Assembly (NCBI GenBank): GCA_963638105.1 | Contig: CAVHPP010000002.1 | Location: 1-64,000, forward strand | Length of the DNA stretch: 64,000 nucleotides | Source of the DNA: CAG-217 sp963638105 | GTDB lineage: Bacteria; Bacillota; Clostridia; Oscillospirales; Acutalibacteraceae | Reading direction: 5' to 3' | Notes under the pieces: generated by a model | Seen by the model: only the letters and a program-made list of their open reading frames with translations | Databases searched by the model: none | Told to the model about the DNA's origin: nothing | Part shown: piece after piece, positions 33,036 through 42,764 of the stretch | How the letters are laid out: each line of letters begins with the position of its first letter | Numbering within the stretch: the first letter of the stretch is position 1 | Made by a program: the position numbers and the translations under genes

Positions 33036-36000
33036 AATGCAGGGGTTTAAGTCCTTCCCGGACAAAACGGTGCTGAACTTTGGCAAGGGCATCACCGCCG
33101 TGGTGGGACCTAACGGCTCCGGCAAGAGCAATATCTCCGACGCAGTGCGCTGGGTACTGGGCGAGACCAGCACCAAGTCCCTGCGCGGCTCTAAGATGGA
33201 GGATGTGATCTTTGGCGGCACCTCCGCCCGTAAGGCGCTGGGCTTTGCCCAGGTGCAGTTGACCCTGGATAACAGCGATGGTACCTTAAAGGACCGGGGC
33301 GAGATCGTCACCGTCACCCGCCGCTATTACCGCAGCGGCGAGAGTGAGTACAAGATCGACGGCGAGCAGGTGCGGCGCAAGGATATTCGCGAGCTGTTTA
33401 TGGACACCGGCCTGGGCGCCGACGGCTACTCTCTGGTAGGTCAGGGCAAAATCGACTCGATTATTTCTGCCAAGAATGAGGACCGTCGGGAGCTGTTTGA
33501 GGAGGCGGCGGGAATCTCTCGCTTCCGCCACAAGCGCACAGACGCCCAGCGGCGGCTGGAGCAGGCACAGGAGAATTTGGTGCGCCTGCTGGATATTTTG
33601 GGCGAGTTGGAGAGCCGGGTCGGCCCCTTGAAAGTCCAAAGCGAAAAGGCGGCTGCCTTTTTAGACCTGAGTGCGGAAAAGAAAGAACTGGAGATCGGCG
33701 TTTGGCTGCAAAAGCTGGACCGCTTTACAGATGAATTGCGGGAGCAGGAGCACCGCATTGACGCTGCCGGTGCCTCTTACCAAATCTGTGAGGCGGATCT
33801 GGCAGAGATTGAGAAGAAGATCGAAGAAGCCGCCGCCGGTGCCGCGCAGCTGAATGTGGAGATTGAGGAGCAGCGCCTGGCCTCCCAAAAGCTGGAGGAG
33901 GAGGCTCTGCGCAAGGACGCAGAGATCCGGGTACTGGAGACCAACTTGCAGCACCAGACCGAGACGGTGGAGCGCCTGGAACAGGAGATCCGTGACGCGG
34001 ACCAGACCGGCGCCACCTTAGAGGAACGGCTGGCCCGGCTGCGCCAAACCATTGGGGATAACGACGCTGCCGGGGCGGACAAGCGCCGCCAACTGGAGGA
34101 GATCACCCGCCAGAGCCAAGCCCTGCTGGACTCCGGCGACAGCAATACAAAGGAGACTACGGAACTGAACCGCAAGCTCAGCGACCTGACCTTGCAGCTG
34201 TCTGACGCCAAGGTGCAGGCCTCCGCCGCCGCTTCTTCTATGGAGGAGATTGGGCAGCGTTCCGGCTCCGTGGACGACTTGCTGGCTGCCTGCGGCAAGG
34301 AGACCCAGCGAATCCTGGCCCGGCAGCAGGAGAGCCGGGAAAATCTGGCGTTCTTGCAGCAGCGCATTGATGAGAACAGCAACGCCCTGTCCGGCTATCA
34401 AATGAAGTTGCAGGGTAAAACCGCCGCAGCAGAGAAAATCAAGTCCAAACTGGACGAACTGGCCGCCGCCGTGCAGCAAAAGCAGCAGCGGGCCGGTTTG
34501 TTGTCGGATTTAGAGAAGAATATGGAGGGCTTTTCCGGTGCGGTAAAGGTGGTGATCCGCCAGTCCAGAGCCGGTGCCCTGCGGGGGATCCACGGGGTGC
34601 TGTCCCAGCTGATCGCCGTAGAGGACGCCCATTCCACAGCCATTGAGGTGGCGCTGGGCGCCGCCATGCAGAATATTGTGACGGATAACGAAGCAGATGC
34701 CAAGCGGGCTATGCAGTACCTAAAGCAGAACAACGCCGGGCGGGCCACATTCCTGCCCATCAGCAACATTCAGGGCCGTCGGTTAGAGGAGCGGGGCCTG
34801 GAGGACTGCTTTGGCTATGTGGCGCTGGCGCCGGAGCTGGTAGACTGCGACCGCCGGTACAGCCAAATTATTTCCAATCTGCTGGGGCGCACGGTGATTG
34901 TGGAGGACTTGGACTCTGCCATCGGTATGGCCAAGCAGTACCATAACCGCTTTCGCATTGTGACCCTGGACGGCCAGGTGATGAACCCGGGCGGCTCCAT
35001 GAGCGGTGGTTCCCGTGCCAAGGGCGCCGGGGTACTGTCCCGTGCCAATCAGATTGAGGCGCTGCACAGCGAGGTCAAGGCCCTGGAGGGGCAGATGCAC
35101 GATGTGCAGGCAGAGTATAAAACCGCCGTGGAGGAGGCCAACTTTGCCGCTGCCAAGCTGCAAGGTGCCCAGGCGGATATGAAGCAGGCCCAGGAGGATC
35201 TGATCCGCGCCCAGGGTGAGGATAAGTTGATCAGCGAGAAATTGTCTGCCGCAGAGAGCCAGCAGCAGGCGTTGCAGCAGGAGAAAGACAACGCCGCCGA
35301 TCGTGTGCAGGCATTGCAGCAGGATCTGGACGCTGCCAATGCCAAGGCCGCCGGGTTTGAAAGCGCCATTGCAGACACCCGCGCTGCCTTGGAGCAGGCA
35401 GGCAGTCAGGCAGCCGCCATTACCGCACAGCGAGAAGAGACCCGCCGTCAGACGGAACAGCTGAATTTGGAATTGGTGACACTGGCTAAGGACAGCGCTG
35501 CTGCCAAAATGAGTATTGAGGACCTGCTGGCCCGGAAGAACAGCGCGGCGGACCGGGTGGCTGCCACCCGGCGAGAGATCGACCAAATCCGTGCCGCCCA
35601 AACCGGCTTTGCCGCCCAAACGGAGCAGTTGCAGGCAGAGGCTGGGGAACTGCGGGAGCGTGCAGCCCAAGCGGAAGAGGCGGTACAGCAAAAGATCGCT
35701 GCCCGAACGGATGGCGAAAAGACCACCGGCGACCTGCGCGCCGCCGAGCGGGCCAAGAGCCAGGAGCGCCAGCAGCTGTCTGCCGAGTTGGTACGGCTGG
35801 AAGAGCGCAAGAACGCTATGCAAAAGGAATATGACGAGCTGGGCGATATGCTCTTTGAGCAGTACGAGCTGACCCGCCGAGAGGCCCAGGCACTGAACAT
35901 TCAAATTGACAATATGGCCGAGGCCAAAAAGCGCCTGCATGAGATCAAAGTGGCGATCAAAAAGCTTGGCTCCATCAATGTGGGCGCCATTGAGGAATAC

Positions 36001-36588
36001 AAAGAGGTGTCCGAGCGCTACACATTCCTGAAAGAACAGATCGACGATGTGGAGCGCTCCAAGTCAGAGCTGAACAAGATCATTGAGGATTTGACCGCCT
36101 CCATGAGTGAGAAGTTCCTGACCCAGTTCCAGAAAATCAACACCGAGTTTGCCGCCTGCTTTACAGACTTTTTCGGCGGGGGCAAGGGCGAGCTGATTTT
36201 GGAAGAACCGGACAACTGTTTGGAGTCCGCCATTGAAATTAAAATTCAGCCCCCGGGCAAGTCGGTGCAGAACATTAACCTGTTCTCCGGCGGCGAAAAA
36301 TCGCTGGCGGCGCTGGCACTGCTCTTTAGTGTGCTGAAGGTGACTCCCTCTCCGTTTTGTATTTATGACGAGGTGGAGGCGGCGCTGGACGATGTGAATG
36401 TGGAGCGTTTTGCTAAGTATATGCGCCGTATGACGGACAAGACCCAGTTTATCAGCATTACCCACCGTCGGGGCACTATGGAAGAGGCGGATGTGCTCTA
36501 CGGCGTGACCATGCAGGAGAAGGGCGTGTCCAAGCTGCTGGAGCTGCAAACGGCGGAACTGGCAGCCAAAATGGGATTGGAGGAATAA
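33016..36588 (+). CDS. smc: chromosome segregation protein SMC
   Basis: Large ATPase of the condensin complex that compacts and segregates the chromosome. The 1190 residues have the N-terminal Walker A head (VVGPNGSGKSNISDAVRW). A long coiled coil (about 170-500) leads to the hinge region around GFSGAVKVVIRQSRAGALRG to NPGGSMSGGSRAKG, and the returning coil runs about 680-1030. The C-terminal head has signature NLFSGGEKSLAALALL and Walker B PFCIYDEVEAALDDVN. Full length. Overlaps the radical SAM gene and is followed after 3 bases by ftsY. Confidence 0.97.
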   Translation: MVLRTLEMQGFKSFPDKTVLNFGKGITAVVGPNGSGKSNISDAVRWVLGETSTKSLRGSKMEDVIFGGTSARKALGFAQVQLTLDNSDGTLKDRGEIVTVTRRYYRSGESEYKIDGEQVRRKDIRELFMDTGLGADGYSLVGQGKIDSIISAKNEDRRELFEEAAGISRFRHKRTDAQRRLEQAQENLVRLLDILGELESRVGPLKVQSEKAAAFLDLSAEKKELEIGVWLQKLDRFTDELREQEHRIDAAGASYQICEADLAEIEKKIEEAAAGAAQLNVEIEEQRLASQKLEEEALRKDAEIRVLETNLQHQTETVERLEQEIRDADQTGATLEERLARLRQTIGDNDAAGADKRRQLEEITRQSQALLDSGDSNTKETTELNRKLSDLTLQLSDAKVQASAAASSMEEIGQRSGSVDDLLAACGKETQRILARQQESRENLAFLQQRIDENSNALSGYQMKLQGKTAAAEKIKSKLDELAAAVQQKQQRAGLLSDLEKNMEGFSGAVKVVIRQSRAGALRGIHGVLSQLIAVEDAHSTAIEVALGAAMQNIVTDNEADAKRAMQYLKQNNAGRATFLPISNIQGRRLEERGLEDCFGYVALAPELVDCDRRYSQIISNLLGRTVIVEDLDSAIGMAKQYHNRFRIVTLDGQVMNPGGSMSGGSRAKGAGVLSRANQIEALHSEVKALEGQMHDVQAEYKTAVEEANFAAAKLQGAQADMKQAQEDLIRAQGEDKLISEKLSAAESQQQALQQEKDNAADRVQALQQDLDAANAKAAGFESAIADTRAALEQAGSQAAAITAQREETRRQTEQLNLELVTLAKDSAAAKMSIEDLLARKNSAADRVAATRREIDQIRAAQTGFAAQTEQLQAEAGELRERAAQAEEAVQQKIAARTDGEKTTGDLRAAERAKSQERQQLSAELVRLEERKNAMQKEYDELGDMLFEQYELTRREAQALNIQIDNMAEAKKRLHEIKVAIKKLGSINVGAIEEYKEVSERYTFLKEQIDDVERSKSELNKIIEDLTASMSEKFLTQFQKINTEFAACFTDFFGGGKGELILEEPDNCLESAIEIKIQPPGKSVQNINLFSGGEKSLAALALLFSVLKVTPSPFCIYDEVEAALDDVNVERFAKYMRRMTDKTQFISITHRRGTMEEADVLYGVTMQEKGVSKLLELQTAELAAKMGLEE

Positions 36589-36591
36589 AGA

Positions 36592-37596
36592 ATGGGTATT
36601 TTTTCTAAATTCAGAAAGGGTCTGAAAAAGACCCGCACCGAGGGCATAACCGCCCAGCTGGACGATGTGATGGAGAGCCATCAGGAGATCACGGACGATC
36701 TGTACGACGAGCTGGAAGAAGTGCTCATTATGGGTGATGTGGGTATTCCCACTGCCCAGCGAGTGATCCGGGATCTGAAAGCGAAAATTGAGAACGACAA
36801 GATCACCAGCGTGCCCCAGGTGCGAGAGACGATGAAGGACATTGTGTCCGGTATCGTGTGGGGCGGCAGCTATCTGTCCCTGCGCACCAAGCCCTCTGTG
36901 ATTTTGGTCATCGGCGTTAACGGTGTGGGCAAGACCACCACCATCGGCAAGCTGGCTCTGCGGCTGAAAAATCAGGGCCGTAAGGTGATCCTGGGCGCGG
37001 CAGACACCTTCCGTGCTGCTGCCATTGAGCAGCTGGAAGTGTGGGCCAAGCGGGCAGATGTGGAACTGATCAAGCACGCCGAGGGGGCGGACCCGGCCTC
37101 CGTGGTATTTGACACCATTGCCGCCGGTAAGGCCAGAAGTGCGGATGTGATCATCATTGATACCGCCGGCCGACTGCATAATAAAAAGAACCTGATGGAT
37201 GAGCTGAACAAAATCAGCCGAGTCATTGAGCGGGAGCTGCCGGGGGCCTCTAAGGAGGTGCTGCTGGTGCTGGACGCCACCACCGGCCAAAATGCTGTGA
37301 ACCAGGCCAAGGACTTTAAGGACGCAGCGGGCATTACCGGTATTGTGCTCACCAAGTTGGACGGCACCGCCCGTGGCGGCGTGGTGCTGGCCATCAATAA
37401 CGAGTTGGATGTGCCGGTGAAGTTTGTAGGCGTAGGCGAGCAGATCGACGATTTACAGCCCTTTGACGCAGACGCCTTTGCCGCCGGGCTGTTTGACAAG
37501 GCGCCCACAGAGGTAGACGAGGAGGAAATCGCCTCCTTTATCGGCAGCGCCGAAGCGGCAGCGGACGAAAAAGCGGAGAAAGGGTCGCAAAATTAA
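36592..37596 (+). CDS. ftsY: signal recognition particle receptor FtsY
   Basis: SRP GTPase at the membrane that receives nascent membrane and secreted proteins. The 334 residues have a helical N domain and G domain. G motifs are VIGVNGVGKTTTIGKLA (G1), DTFRAAAIEQL, IIDTAGRLHNKKNLMDEL and TKLDGTARGGVVL. The long acidic A domain of some FtsY is missing, as usual in Firmicutes. It sits three bases after smc. Confidence 0.97.
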   Translation: MGIFSKFRKGLKKTRTEGITAQLDDVMESHQEITDDLYDELEEVLIMGDVGIPTAQRVIRDLKAKIENDKITSVPQVRETMKDIVSGIVWGGSYLSLRTKPSVILVIGVNGVGKTTTIGKLALRLKNQGRKVILGAADTFRAAAIEQLEVWAKRADVELIKHAEGADPASVVFDTIAAGKARSADVIIIDTAGRLHNKKNLMDELNKISRVIERELPGASKEVLLVLDATTGQNAVNQAKDFKDAAGITGIVLTKLDGTARGGVVLAINNELDVPVKFVGVGEQIDDLQPFDADAFAAGLFDKAPTEVDEEEIASFIGSAEAAADEKAEKGSQN

Positions 37597-37597
37597 A

Positions 37598-38185
37598 ATG
37601 GAATTTATCTTAGCAAGTAATAATCAAAAGAAGCTGGCAGAGATGCAGCGCATTCTCTCGCCCCTGGGTATCGAGGTGAAAACCGCCGCCATGCTGGGGC
37701 TGGAACTGCCGGAAGTGGTGGAGGACGGCGACACCTTTGAGGCCAACGCCGCCTTAAAGGCACGCAGTGCCTGCCGGGTTACCGGCCTGCCGGCCATTGC
37801 AGACGATAGCGGTTTGTGCGTAGACTATCTGGACGGTGCGCCGGGCATTTACAGCGCCCGGTTCTCCGGCGGTCACGGGGACGATGAGGCCAACAACGAC
37901 CTGCTGCTGCAAAAGCTGGAGGGCGTGCCTATGGAGCAGCGCACCGCCTATTATGTGTGCGCCATTTGCTGCGTGTTCCCGGATGGGGAAGAGCTGACGG
38001 TGCGTGGCGAATGCCACGGACACATTGGTTTTGAGCGGGACGGCAACGCCGGGTTCGGCTATGACCCGCTGTTTTTGGTAGAGGGCCGCAGCTTTGGCCG
38101 CTATACCGCAGAAGAAAAGGACAAAATCAGCCACAGAGGGCGCGCGCTGCGTACCCTGGCGGCAGAATTGGAGAAACGGATATGA
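37598..38185 (+). CDS. rdgB: XTP/dITP diphosphatase (Ham1/RdgB)
   Basis: Removes non-canonical purine triphosphates such as dITP and XTP. The 195 residues contain ILASNNQKKLAEMQRIL at the start, IADDSGLCVDYLDGAPGIYS in the middle and GFGYDPLFLVEGRSFG near the end, all Ham1 motifs. Starts immediately after ftsY and overlaps yhbY by four bases. Confidence 0.96.
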   Translation: MEFILASNNQKKLAEMQRILSPLGIEVKTAAMLGLELPEVVEDGDTFEANAALKARSACRVTGLPAIADDSGLCVDYLDGAPGIYSARFSGGHGDDEANNDLLLQKLEGVPMEQRTAYYVCAICCVFPDGEELTVRGECHGHIGFERDGNAGFGYDPLFLVEGRSFGRYTAEEKDKISHRGRALRTLAAELEKRI

Positions 38186-38601
38186 CAAGTAAAGAACGGG
38201 CCGCGTGGCGTGCCAAGGCCAACGGACTGGAGGCCATCTTCCAAATCGGCAAAGAGGGGATTTCCAACAACCTGATCGCCCAGCTGGACGACGCACTGGA
38301 TGTGCGGGAACTGATCAAGGTGCGGGTGCACCTGGAGTCTGCCCCCCAGCCGCCCAAGGCGTTGGCGCAGGCGCTGGGTGAGGCGCTGGGTGCCAATGTG
38401 ATCCAGGTGATCGGCGGCATGATCGTGCTGCAACGCCCCATTGATGAAGAAAAGGTGCGCGCAAAGAAAGCTGCCCGCGCCGGAGACAAGAAAGTGAAAA
38501 AGAAAAAGGTGCACATTAAAGGCATGCGCCAGCGGCAGCGGGAGAAAGAAGAAAAAAATCCCTACGCCAAGTATGACCGACCCAAGTATTATGGCAGATA
38601 A
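38182..38601 (+). CDS. yhbY: YhbY-family RNA-binding protein
   Basis: A CRS1/YhbY-domain protein associated with ribosome assembly. Residues 1-95 form the domain (KANGLEAIFQIGKEGISNNL and VIQVIGGMIVLQRP with the GxxG-like loop). A Lys/Arg-rich tail of about 40 residues follows, ending AKYDRPKYYGR, longer than the roughly 97-residue E. coli protein. It lies in the usual yhbY-nadD-yqeK order. Confidence 0.92.
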   Translation: MTSKERAAWRAKANGLEAIFQIGKEGISNNLIAQLDDALDVRELIKVRVHLESAPQPPKALAQALGEALGANVIQVIGGMIVLQRPIDEEKVRAKKAARAGDKKVKKKKVHIKGMRQRQREKEEKNPYAKYDRPKYYGR

Positions 38602-39220
38602 AATGCGCATTGGCATTTACGGCGGGGCGTTTAATCCTATCCACAACGGCCACCTGCATTTGCTGGACACGCTCTATCGTGCGGAAACGCCTTTCGGCGG
38701 CCTGGACAAGTTGTTGATTGTGCCCACAGCCAATCCGCCCCATAAGAGCGCCGGGGATTTGATCCCGGCGACGCACCGGATCGCTATGATTCGCTTGGCG
38801 GTAGAATCCCTGCCCTGCGCGGACAAAATCGAAATCTCCACCATTGAACTGGAAAGCAGGGAAAAAAGCTATACTTATACCACGCTGGTAAAATTGAAAG
38901 AGATCTATCCAAATGGGGAATTCATTTTGTTCATTGGCTCCGATCAGCTTTTTGACTTCCAAAAGTGGTACAGGTATCAAGATATTCTAAAGCTGGCCCG
39001 GGTGCGAGCCATTACCCGGCAGGAATGCCAGCGGCAGGCGGTGGCGGATTTTTTGACTCGGAACAAGGACTTGGCCGGGATCAGCGTACTGGTAGCCAAG
39101 CCGGTGGTGGTGTCGTCCACCCAAATTCGGCAGCGGGTGGCACAGGGCGAGCGCATTGCCGATCTGGTGCCCGCAGCCGTGGCAGATTACATTATGGAAA
39201 AGGGGCTTTACCGTGGATAA
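38591..39220 (+). CDS. nadD: nicotinate-nucleotide adenylyltransferase
   Basis: Transfers AMP to nicotinate mononucleotide in NAD synthesis. The core starts MRIGIYGGAFNPIHNGHL with the nucleotidyltransferase HNGH, and ends with SSTQIRQRV, the second family motif. Three in-frame ATGs exist (38573, 38591, 38603) with no clear ribosome site. 38591 is a compromise, and 38603 would fit the family start best, just after the yhbY stop. Translation is probably coupled to yhbY. Confidence 0.92.
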   Translation: MADKMRIGIYGGAFNPIHNGHLHLLDTLYRAETPFGGLDKLLIVPTANPPHKSAGDLIPATHRIAMIRLAVESLPCADKIEISTIELESREKSYTYTTLVKLKEIYPNGEFILFIGSDQLFDFQKWYRYQDILKLARVRAITRQECQRQAVADFLTRNKDLAGISVLVAKPVVVSSTQIRQRVAQGERIADLVPAAVADYIMEKGLYRG

Positions 39221-39788
39221 GGCAAAATACAAGCAATATGTGGAGTTGATCCGCAGTCGACTGTCCGATTATCGCTTTTACCACTCTGTCTGTGTGGCAG
39301 AGGCGGCGGTGCAGCTGGCAGAGCGCTTTGGCGCCGATGTGGAGCAGGCGTATGTGGCCGGTATTCTGCACGATGTGATGAAAGAGGAGGAGCCGTCTGT
39401 GCAGCGGGCGTATATAGAAAAAGCCGGCGAGCGGATGTCAGACCTTGAAATTCGCATTGGAAAGGTGTATCATCAAATGAGCGGCGCCGCTTATGTGCGC
39501 CTGGAGCTGGGCATTACGGACCCGGATATTCTCAATGCCATTCGGTATCACACCACCGCGCGCCGGGGTATGAGCCTGCTGGAGCAGATTATTTATCTGG
39601 CAGATTTTATCTCTGCCGATCGGCATTATAAAGATGTGGAGACCATGCGCGCCAAGGTGGACGAGGGGCTGGAGCCGGGTATGTTCTACGCCCTGACTTA
39701 TACCATTACGGACCTGGCCCGGCAGGGTCGGCCCATTCACCCGGACACGGTAGACGCCTACAACTGGGTGCTGGAGCGCCGGGGATAA
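39213..39788 (+). CDS. yqeK: HD-domain phosphohydrolase YqeK
   Basis: Family members hydrolyse diadenosine tetraphosphate symmetrically to two ADP. The 191 residues have the HD-type metal site: His in FYHSVCVAEAA, the HD pair in VAGILHDVMKEEE, His in NAIRYHTT and Asp in IYLADFISADR. Start is a GTG at 39213, eight bases inside the end of nadD, with AGGGG seven bases upstream; no ATG fits. Conserved neighbour of nadD and rsfS. The LytR-type gene often found between yqeK and rsfS is absent. Confidence 0.93.
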   Translation: MDKAKYKQYVELIRSRLSDYRFYHSVCVAEAAVQLAERFGADVEQAYVAGILHDVMKEEEPSVQRAYIEKAGERMSDLEIRIGKVYHQMSGAAYVRLELGITDPDILNAIRYHTTARRGMSLLEQIIYLADFISADRHYKDVETMRAKVDEGLEPGMFYALTYTITDLARQGRPIHPDTVDAYNWVLERRG

Positions 39789-39855
39789 TGCAGGCAGCGG
39801 CAAGATCGTCTGCTTTTGCCGGTACCTGTATCAAATAGCGAGAAAGGATCTTTTA

Positions 39856-40212
39856 ATGGAAATTTTAGATATTGTAAAAACTGCCGTGCGCGCCATAGAC
39901 AGCAAGCAGGGGCTGGACACAGAGGTGATCCGCATTACGGATCTGACGGTGCTGGCGGATTATTTCGTCATTGCCACTGCCACTTCTTCCACCCAGCTGC
40001 GGGCCATGGGCGACGAGGTGGAGTATAAGCTGAGCCAGGCGGGCGTAGAGCCCCACCACGTGGAGGGCAAGGCCACCGGCTGGTTGTGCCTGGACTACGG
40101 CACGGTGGTCATTCACCTGCTGGAGCGCAAGCAGCGGGATTACTACCAGTTGGAGCGTTTGTGGGGCGACGGCGAAAAACAGGATATTACAAGTTTATTG
40201 GAGGCAGAATAA
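39856..40212 (+). CDS. rsfS: ribosomal silencing factor RsfS
   Basis: Binds L14 on the 50S subunit and blocks subunit joining during starvation. The 118 residues show VIRITDLTVLADYFVIAT and the PHHVEGKATGWLCLDYGTVV core, typical of the RsfS/Iojap family. AGAAAGGATC precedes the start. Its stop overlaps the leuS ATG by one base. Confidence 0.95.
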   Translation: MEILDIVKTAVRAIDSKQGLDTEVIRITDLTVLADYFVIATATSSTQLRAMGDEVEYKLSQAGVEPHHVEGKATGWLCLDYGTVVIHLLERKQRDYYQLERLWGDGEKQDITSLLEAE

Positions 40213-42617
40213 TGGAGTATAATTTTAAGCAGATCGAAAAGAAGTGGCAAGACTATTGGTATGCCAACAACACCTTTGCAGCCAAGCAGGATTTTTCCTT
40301 GCCCAAGTATTACTGCCTGGTGGAGTTCCCGTACCCCTCCGGCCAGGGCCTGCATGTGGGTCATCCCCGCTCTTACACGGCGCTGGATATTGTGGCCCGT
40401 AAAAAGCGTTTGCAGGGCTACAATGTGTTGTACCCCATGGGCTGGGACGCCTTTGGCCTGCCTACTGAGAACTACGCCATTAAGAACCACATTCACCCGG
40501 AGATTGTGACCAAGAACAACATTGCACACTTTAAGCAGCAGCTCCAGTCTCTGGGCTTTAGCTTTGACTGGACCCGGGAGATCAATACCACCGATCCGGA
40601 ATACTACAAGTGGACCCAGTGGATCTTCCTCCAAATGTTCAAAAAGGGCCTGGCTTACAAGAAGGAAATGGCCGTAAACTGGTGCACCTCCTGTAAGTGC
40701 GTGCTGGCCAACGAAGAAGTGGTCAACGGCGTATGCGAGCGCTGCGGCAGCGAGGTAATCCGCAAGAACCAGAGCCAGTGGATGCTGAAGATCACCGCTT
40801 ATGCCCAGCGGCTGGTGGATGATTTGGACGACCTGGACTTTATTGATCGGGTCAAGGTGCAGCAGAAGAATTGGATCGGCCGTTCCACCGGTGCAGAGGT
40901 GGACTTTGGCACCACGATGGGCGACACCCTGACCGTGTACACCACCCGGCCGGACACCTTGTTTGGCGCCACTTATATGGTTATTTCTCCTGAGCACCCG
41001 CTGATTGAAAAGTGGGCGGACAAGCTGGAGAACCTGGACGCAGTGCGCGCCTATCAGCAGGAAGCGGCGCATAAGTCCGACTTTGAGCGCACCGAGATGA
41101 ATAAGGATAAGACCGGCGTGCGCCTGCAAGGCGTGATGGGCATCAACCCGGTCAACGATACGGAAATCCCGATCTTTATTTCCGACTATGTGCTGACCTC
41201 TTACGGCACCGGCGCCATTATGGCTGTGCCGGCCCACGATACCCGCGACTGGGAATTTGCCAAGAAGTTTGACCTGCCTATTATTGAAGTGGTTGCAGGC
41301 GGCGATGTGGAGAAAGAGGCGTTCACCGACTGTGCCACCGGCACCATGGTCAACTCCGACTTCCTCACCGGCCTAAGCGTGGAAGAAGCCAAGAAGAAGA
41401 TCGTTGAATGGCTGACCGCAGAGGGTAAGGGCCATGAGAAAGTGAATTTCAAGCTGCGTGACTGGGTGTTCAGCCGCCAGCGTTACTGGGGCGAGCCCAT
41501 CCCCATCGTTAAGTGCGACAAGTGCGGCTATGTGCCGCTGCCGGAGAGCGAGCTGCCTTTGCGCTTGCCTATGGTAGACAGCTATGAGCCTACGGACACC
41601 GGCGAAAGCCCCTTGGCCAAAATGACCGACTGGGTGAACACCACCTGCCCCTGCTGCGGCGGTCCGGCCAAGAGAGAGACGGACACCATGCCCCAGTGGG
41701 CCGGTTCCAGCTGGTACTTCCTGCGCTATATGGATCCCCACAATCCGGACGCTCTGGCCTCGCCGGAAGCCCTGCATTACTGGGCGCCAGTGGACTGGTA
41801 CAACGGCGGTATGGAGCACACCACCCTGCATTTGCTGTACTCCCGCTTCTGGCACAAGTTCCTGTATGACATTGGCGTGGTGCCCACCAAGGAGCCGTAC
41901 CAAAAGCGTACCTCCCACGGTATGATCTTGGGTCAGAACGGCGAGAAGATGAGCAAGTCCCGCGGCAATGTGGTCAACCCGGACGAGATCGTGGATCAGT
42001 ACGGTGCAGACACCATGCGCCTGTATGAAATGTTCATTGGCGATTTTGAAAAGGCTGCCCCCTGGAACAGCGACTCCATTAAGGGCTGCAAGCGCTTTTT
42101 GGAGCGGTACTGGAACCTGCAAACCATGGTCACTCCGGAGGAGACTTGCAGCAATGATCTGGAGACCCTGATGCACCAGACCATTCAAAAGGTGACGGAG
42201 GATATTGACCAGCTGAAGTGCAACACCGCCATTGCGGCGCTGATGACGCTCCTGAACAAAGTGTACGATAAGGGCAGCATCACCCGGGGCGAGCTGCGCA
42301 CGCTGACCGTTTTGCTGAACCCCTTTGCCCCCCATGTAACGGAAGAAATGTGGGAAGTGGAGCAGTTCGGCGGTATGGTGCATGAGGCACAGTGGCCTGC
42401 ATTTGACCCGGCCAAGACCAAGGAGGACACGGTGGAGATCGTGCTTCAGGTACTGGGCAAGGTGCGCTCCCGTATGACCATCAGCGCGGATATGCCCAAG
42501 GAGGAAGTGCTGGCCGCCGCCAAGGCAGACAGCAAGATCGCCGCACTGCTGGAGGGCAAGACCATGAAGAAAGAGATCTATGTGCCCGGCAAGCTGGTGA
42601 ACTTTGTTGCCATCTAA
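40212..42617 (+). CDS. leuS: leucyl-tRNA synthetase
   Basis: Charges tRNA-Leu. The 801-residue class I synthetase has FPYPSGQGLHVGHPRSYTAL (HIGH site), a zinc-like insert CTSCKCVL and CERCG, the CP1 editing domain with TTRPDTLFGATYMVISPEHP, and the KMSKS loop GEKMSKSRGNVVNPDEI near residue 575. An anticodon-binding helical domain completes the chain. The start at 40212 gives MEYNFKQIEKKWQDYW, the usual bacterial LeuS opening. Followed by a terminator. Confidence 0.97.
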   Translation: MEYNFKQIEKKWQDYWYANNTFAAKQDFSLPKYYCLVEFPYPSGQGLHVGHPRSYTALDIVARKKRLQGYNVLYPMGWDAFGLPTENYAIKNHIHPEIVTKNNIAHFKQQLQSLGFSFDWTREINTTDPEYYKWTQWIFLQMFKKGLAYKKEMAVNWCTSCKCVLANEEVVNGVCERCGSEVIRKNQSQWMLKITAYAQRLVDDLDDLDFIDRVKVQQKNWIGRSTGAEVDFGTTMGDTLTVYTTRPDTLFGATYMVISPEHPLIEKWADKLENLDAVRAYQQEAAHKSDFERTEMNKDKTGVRLQGVMGINPVNDTEIPIFISDYVLTSYGTGAIMAVPAHDTRDWEFAKKFDLPIIEVVAGGDVEKEAFTDCATGTMVNSDFLTGLSVEEAKKKIVEWLTAEGKGHEKVNFKLRDWVFSRQRYWGEPIPIVKCDKCGYVPLPESELPLRLPMVDSYEPTDTGESPLAKMTDWVNTTCPCCGGPAKRETDTMPQWAGSSWYFLRYMDPHNPDALASPEALHYWAPVDWYNGGMEHTTLHLLYSRFWHKFLYDIGVVPTKEPYQKRTSHGMILGQNGEKMSKSRGNVVNPDEIVDQYGADTMRLYEMFIGDFEKAAPWNSDSIKGCKRFLERYWNLQTMVTPEETCSNDLETLMHQTIQKVTEDIDQLKCNTAIAALMTLLNKVYDKGSITRGELRTLTVLLNPFAPHVTEEMWEVEQFGGMVHEAQWPAFDPAKTKEDTVEIVLQVLGKVRSRMTISADMPKEEVLAAAKADSKIAALLEGKTMKKEIYVPGKLVNFVAI

Positions 42618-42651
42618 CGGCAATTACACATTGTAATAAATCACAGACTTT

Positions 42652-42698
42652 GGACGGCCCCGGCGGTGCAGAACTGCCCCGGTCGTCCTGTATTTTTT
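42652..42698 (+). terminator. intrinsic terminator of leuS operon
   Basis: GGACGGCC/GGTCGTCC outer stem, CC/CC internal loop, GGCGGT/ACTGCC inner stem with G-U pairs, then TGTATTTTTT. Confidence 0.82.
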
Positions 42699-42705
42699 GC
42701 CGGAT

Positions 42706-42734
42706 TTGACCGAAAAGGGGATTTGTGCTATACT
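42706..42734 (+). promoter_or_regulatory. promoter of the secreted hydrolase gene
   Basis: TTGACC at 42706-42711 and TATACT at 42729-42734 with a 17-base spacer. The predicted leader is only about 24 bases, which rules out earlier in-frame starts. Confidence 0.8.
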
Positions 42735-42764
42735 ATTTTGCAGATTTTTACAGGATGTGAGTGT

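Noticed and set aside
41373..42623. 416-codon open frame antisense to leuS
   Set aside because: leuS is unambiguous by motifs and length; the antisense frame has no domain and no start signal.
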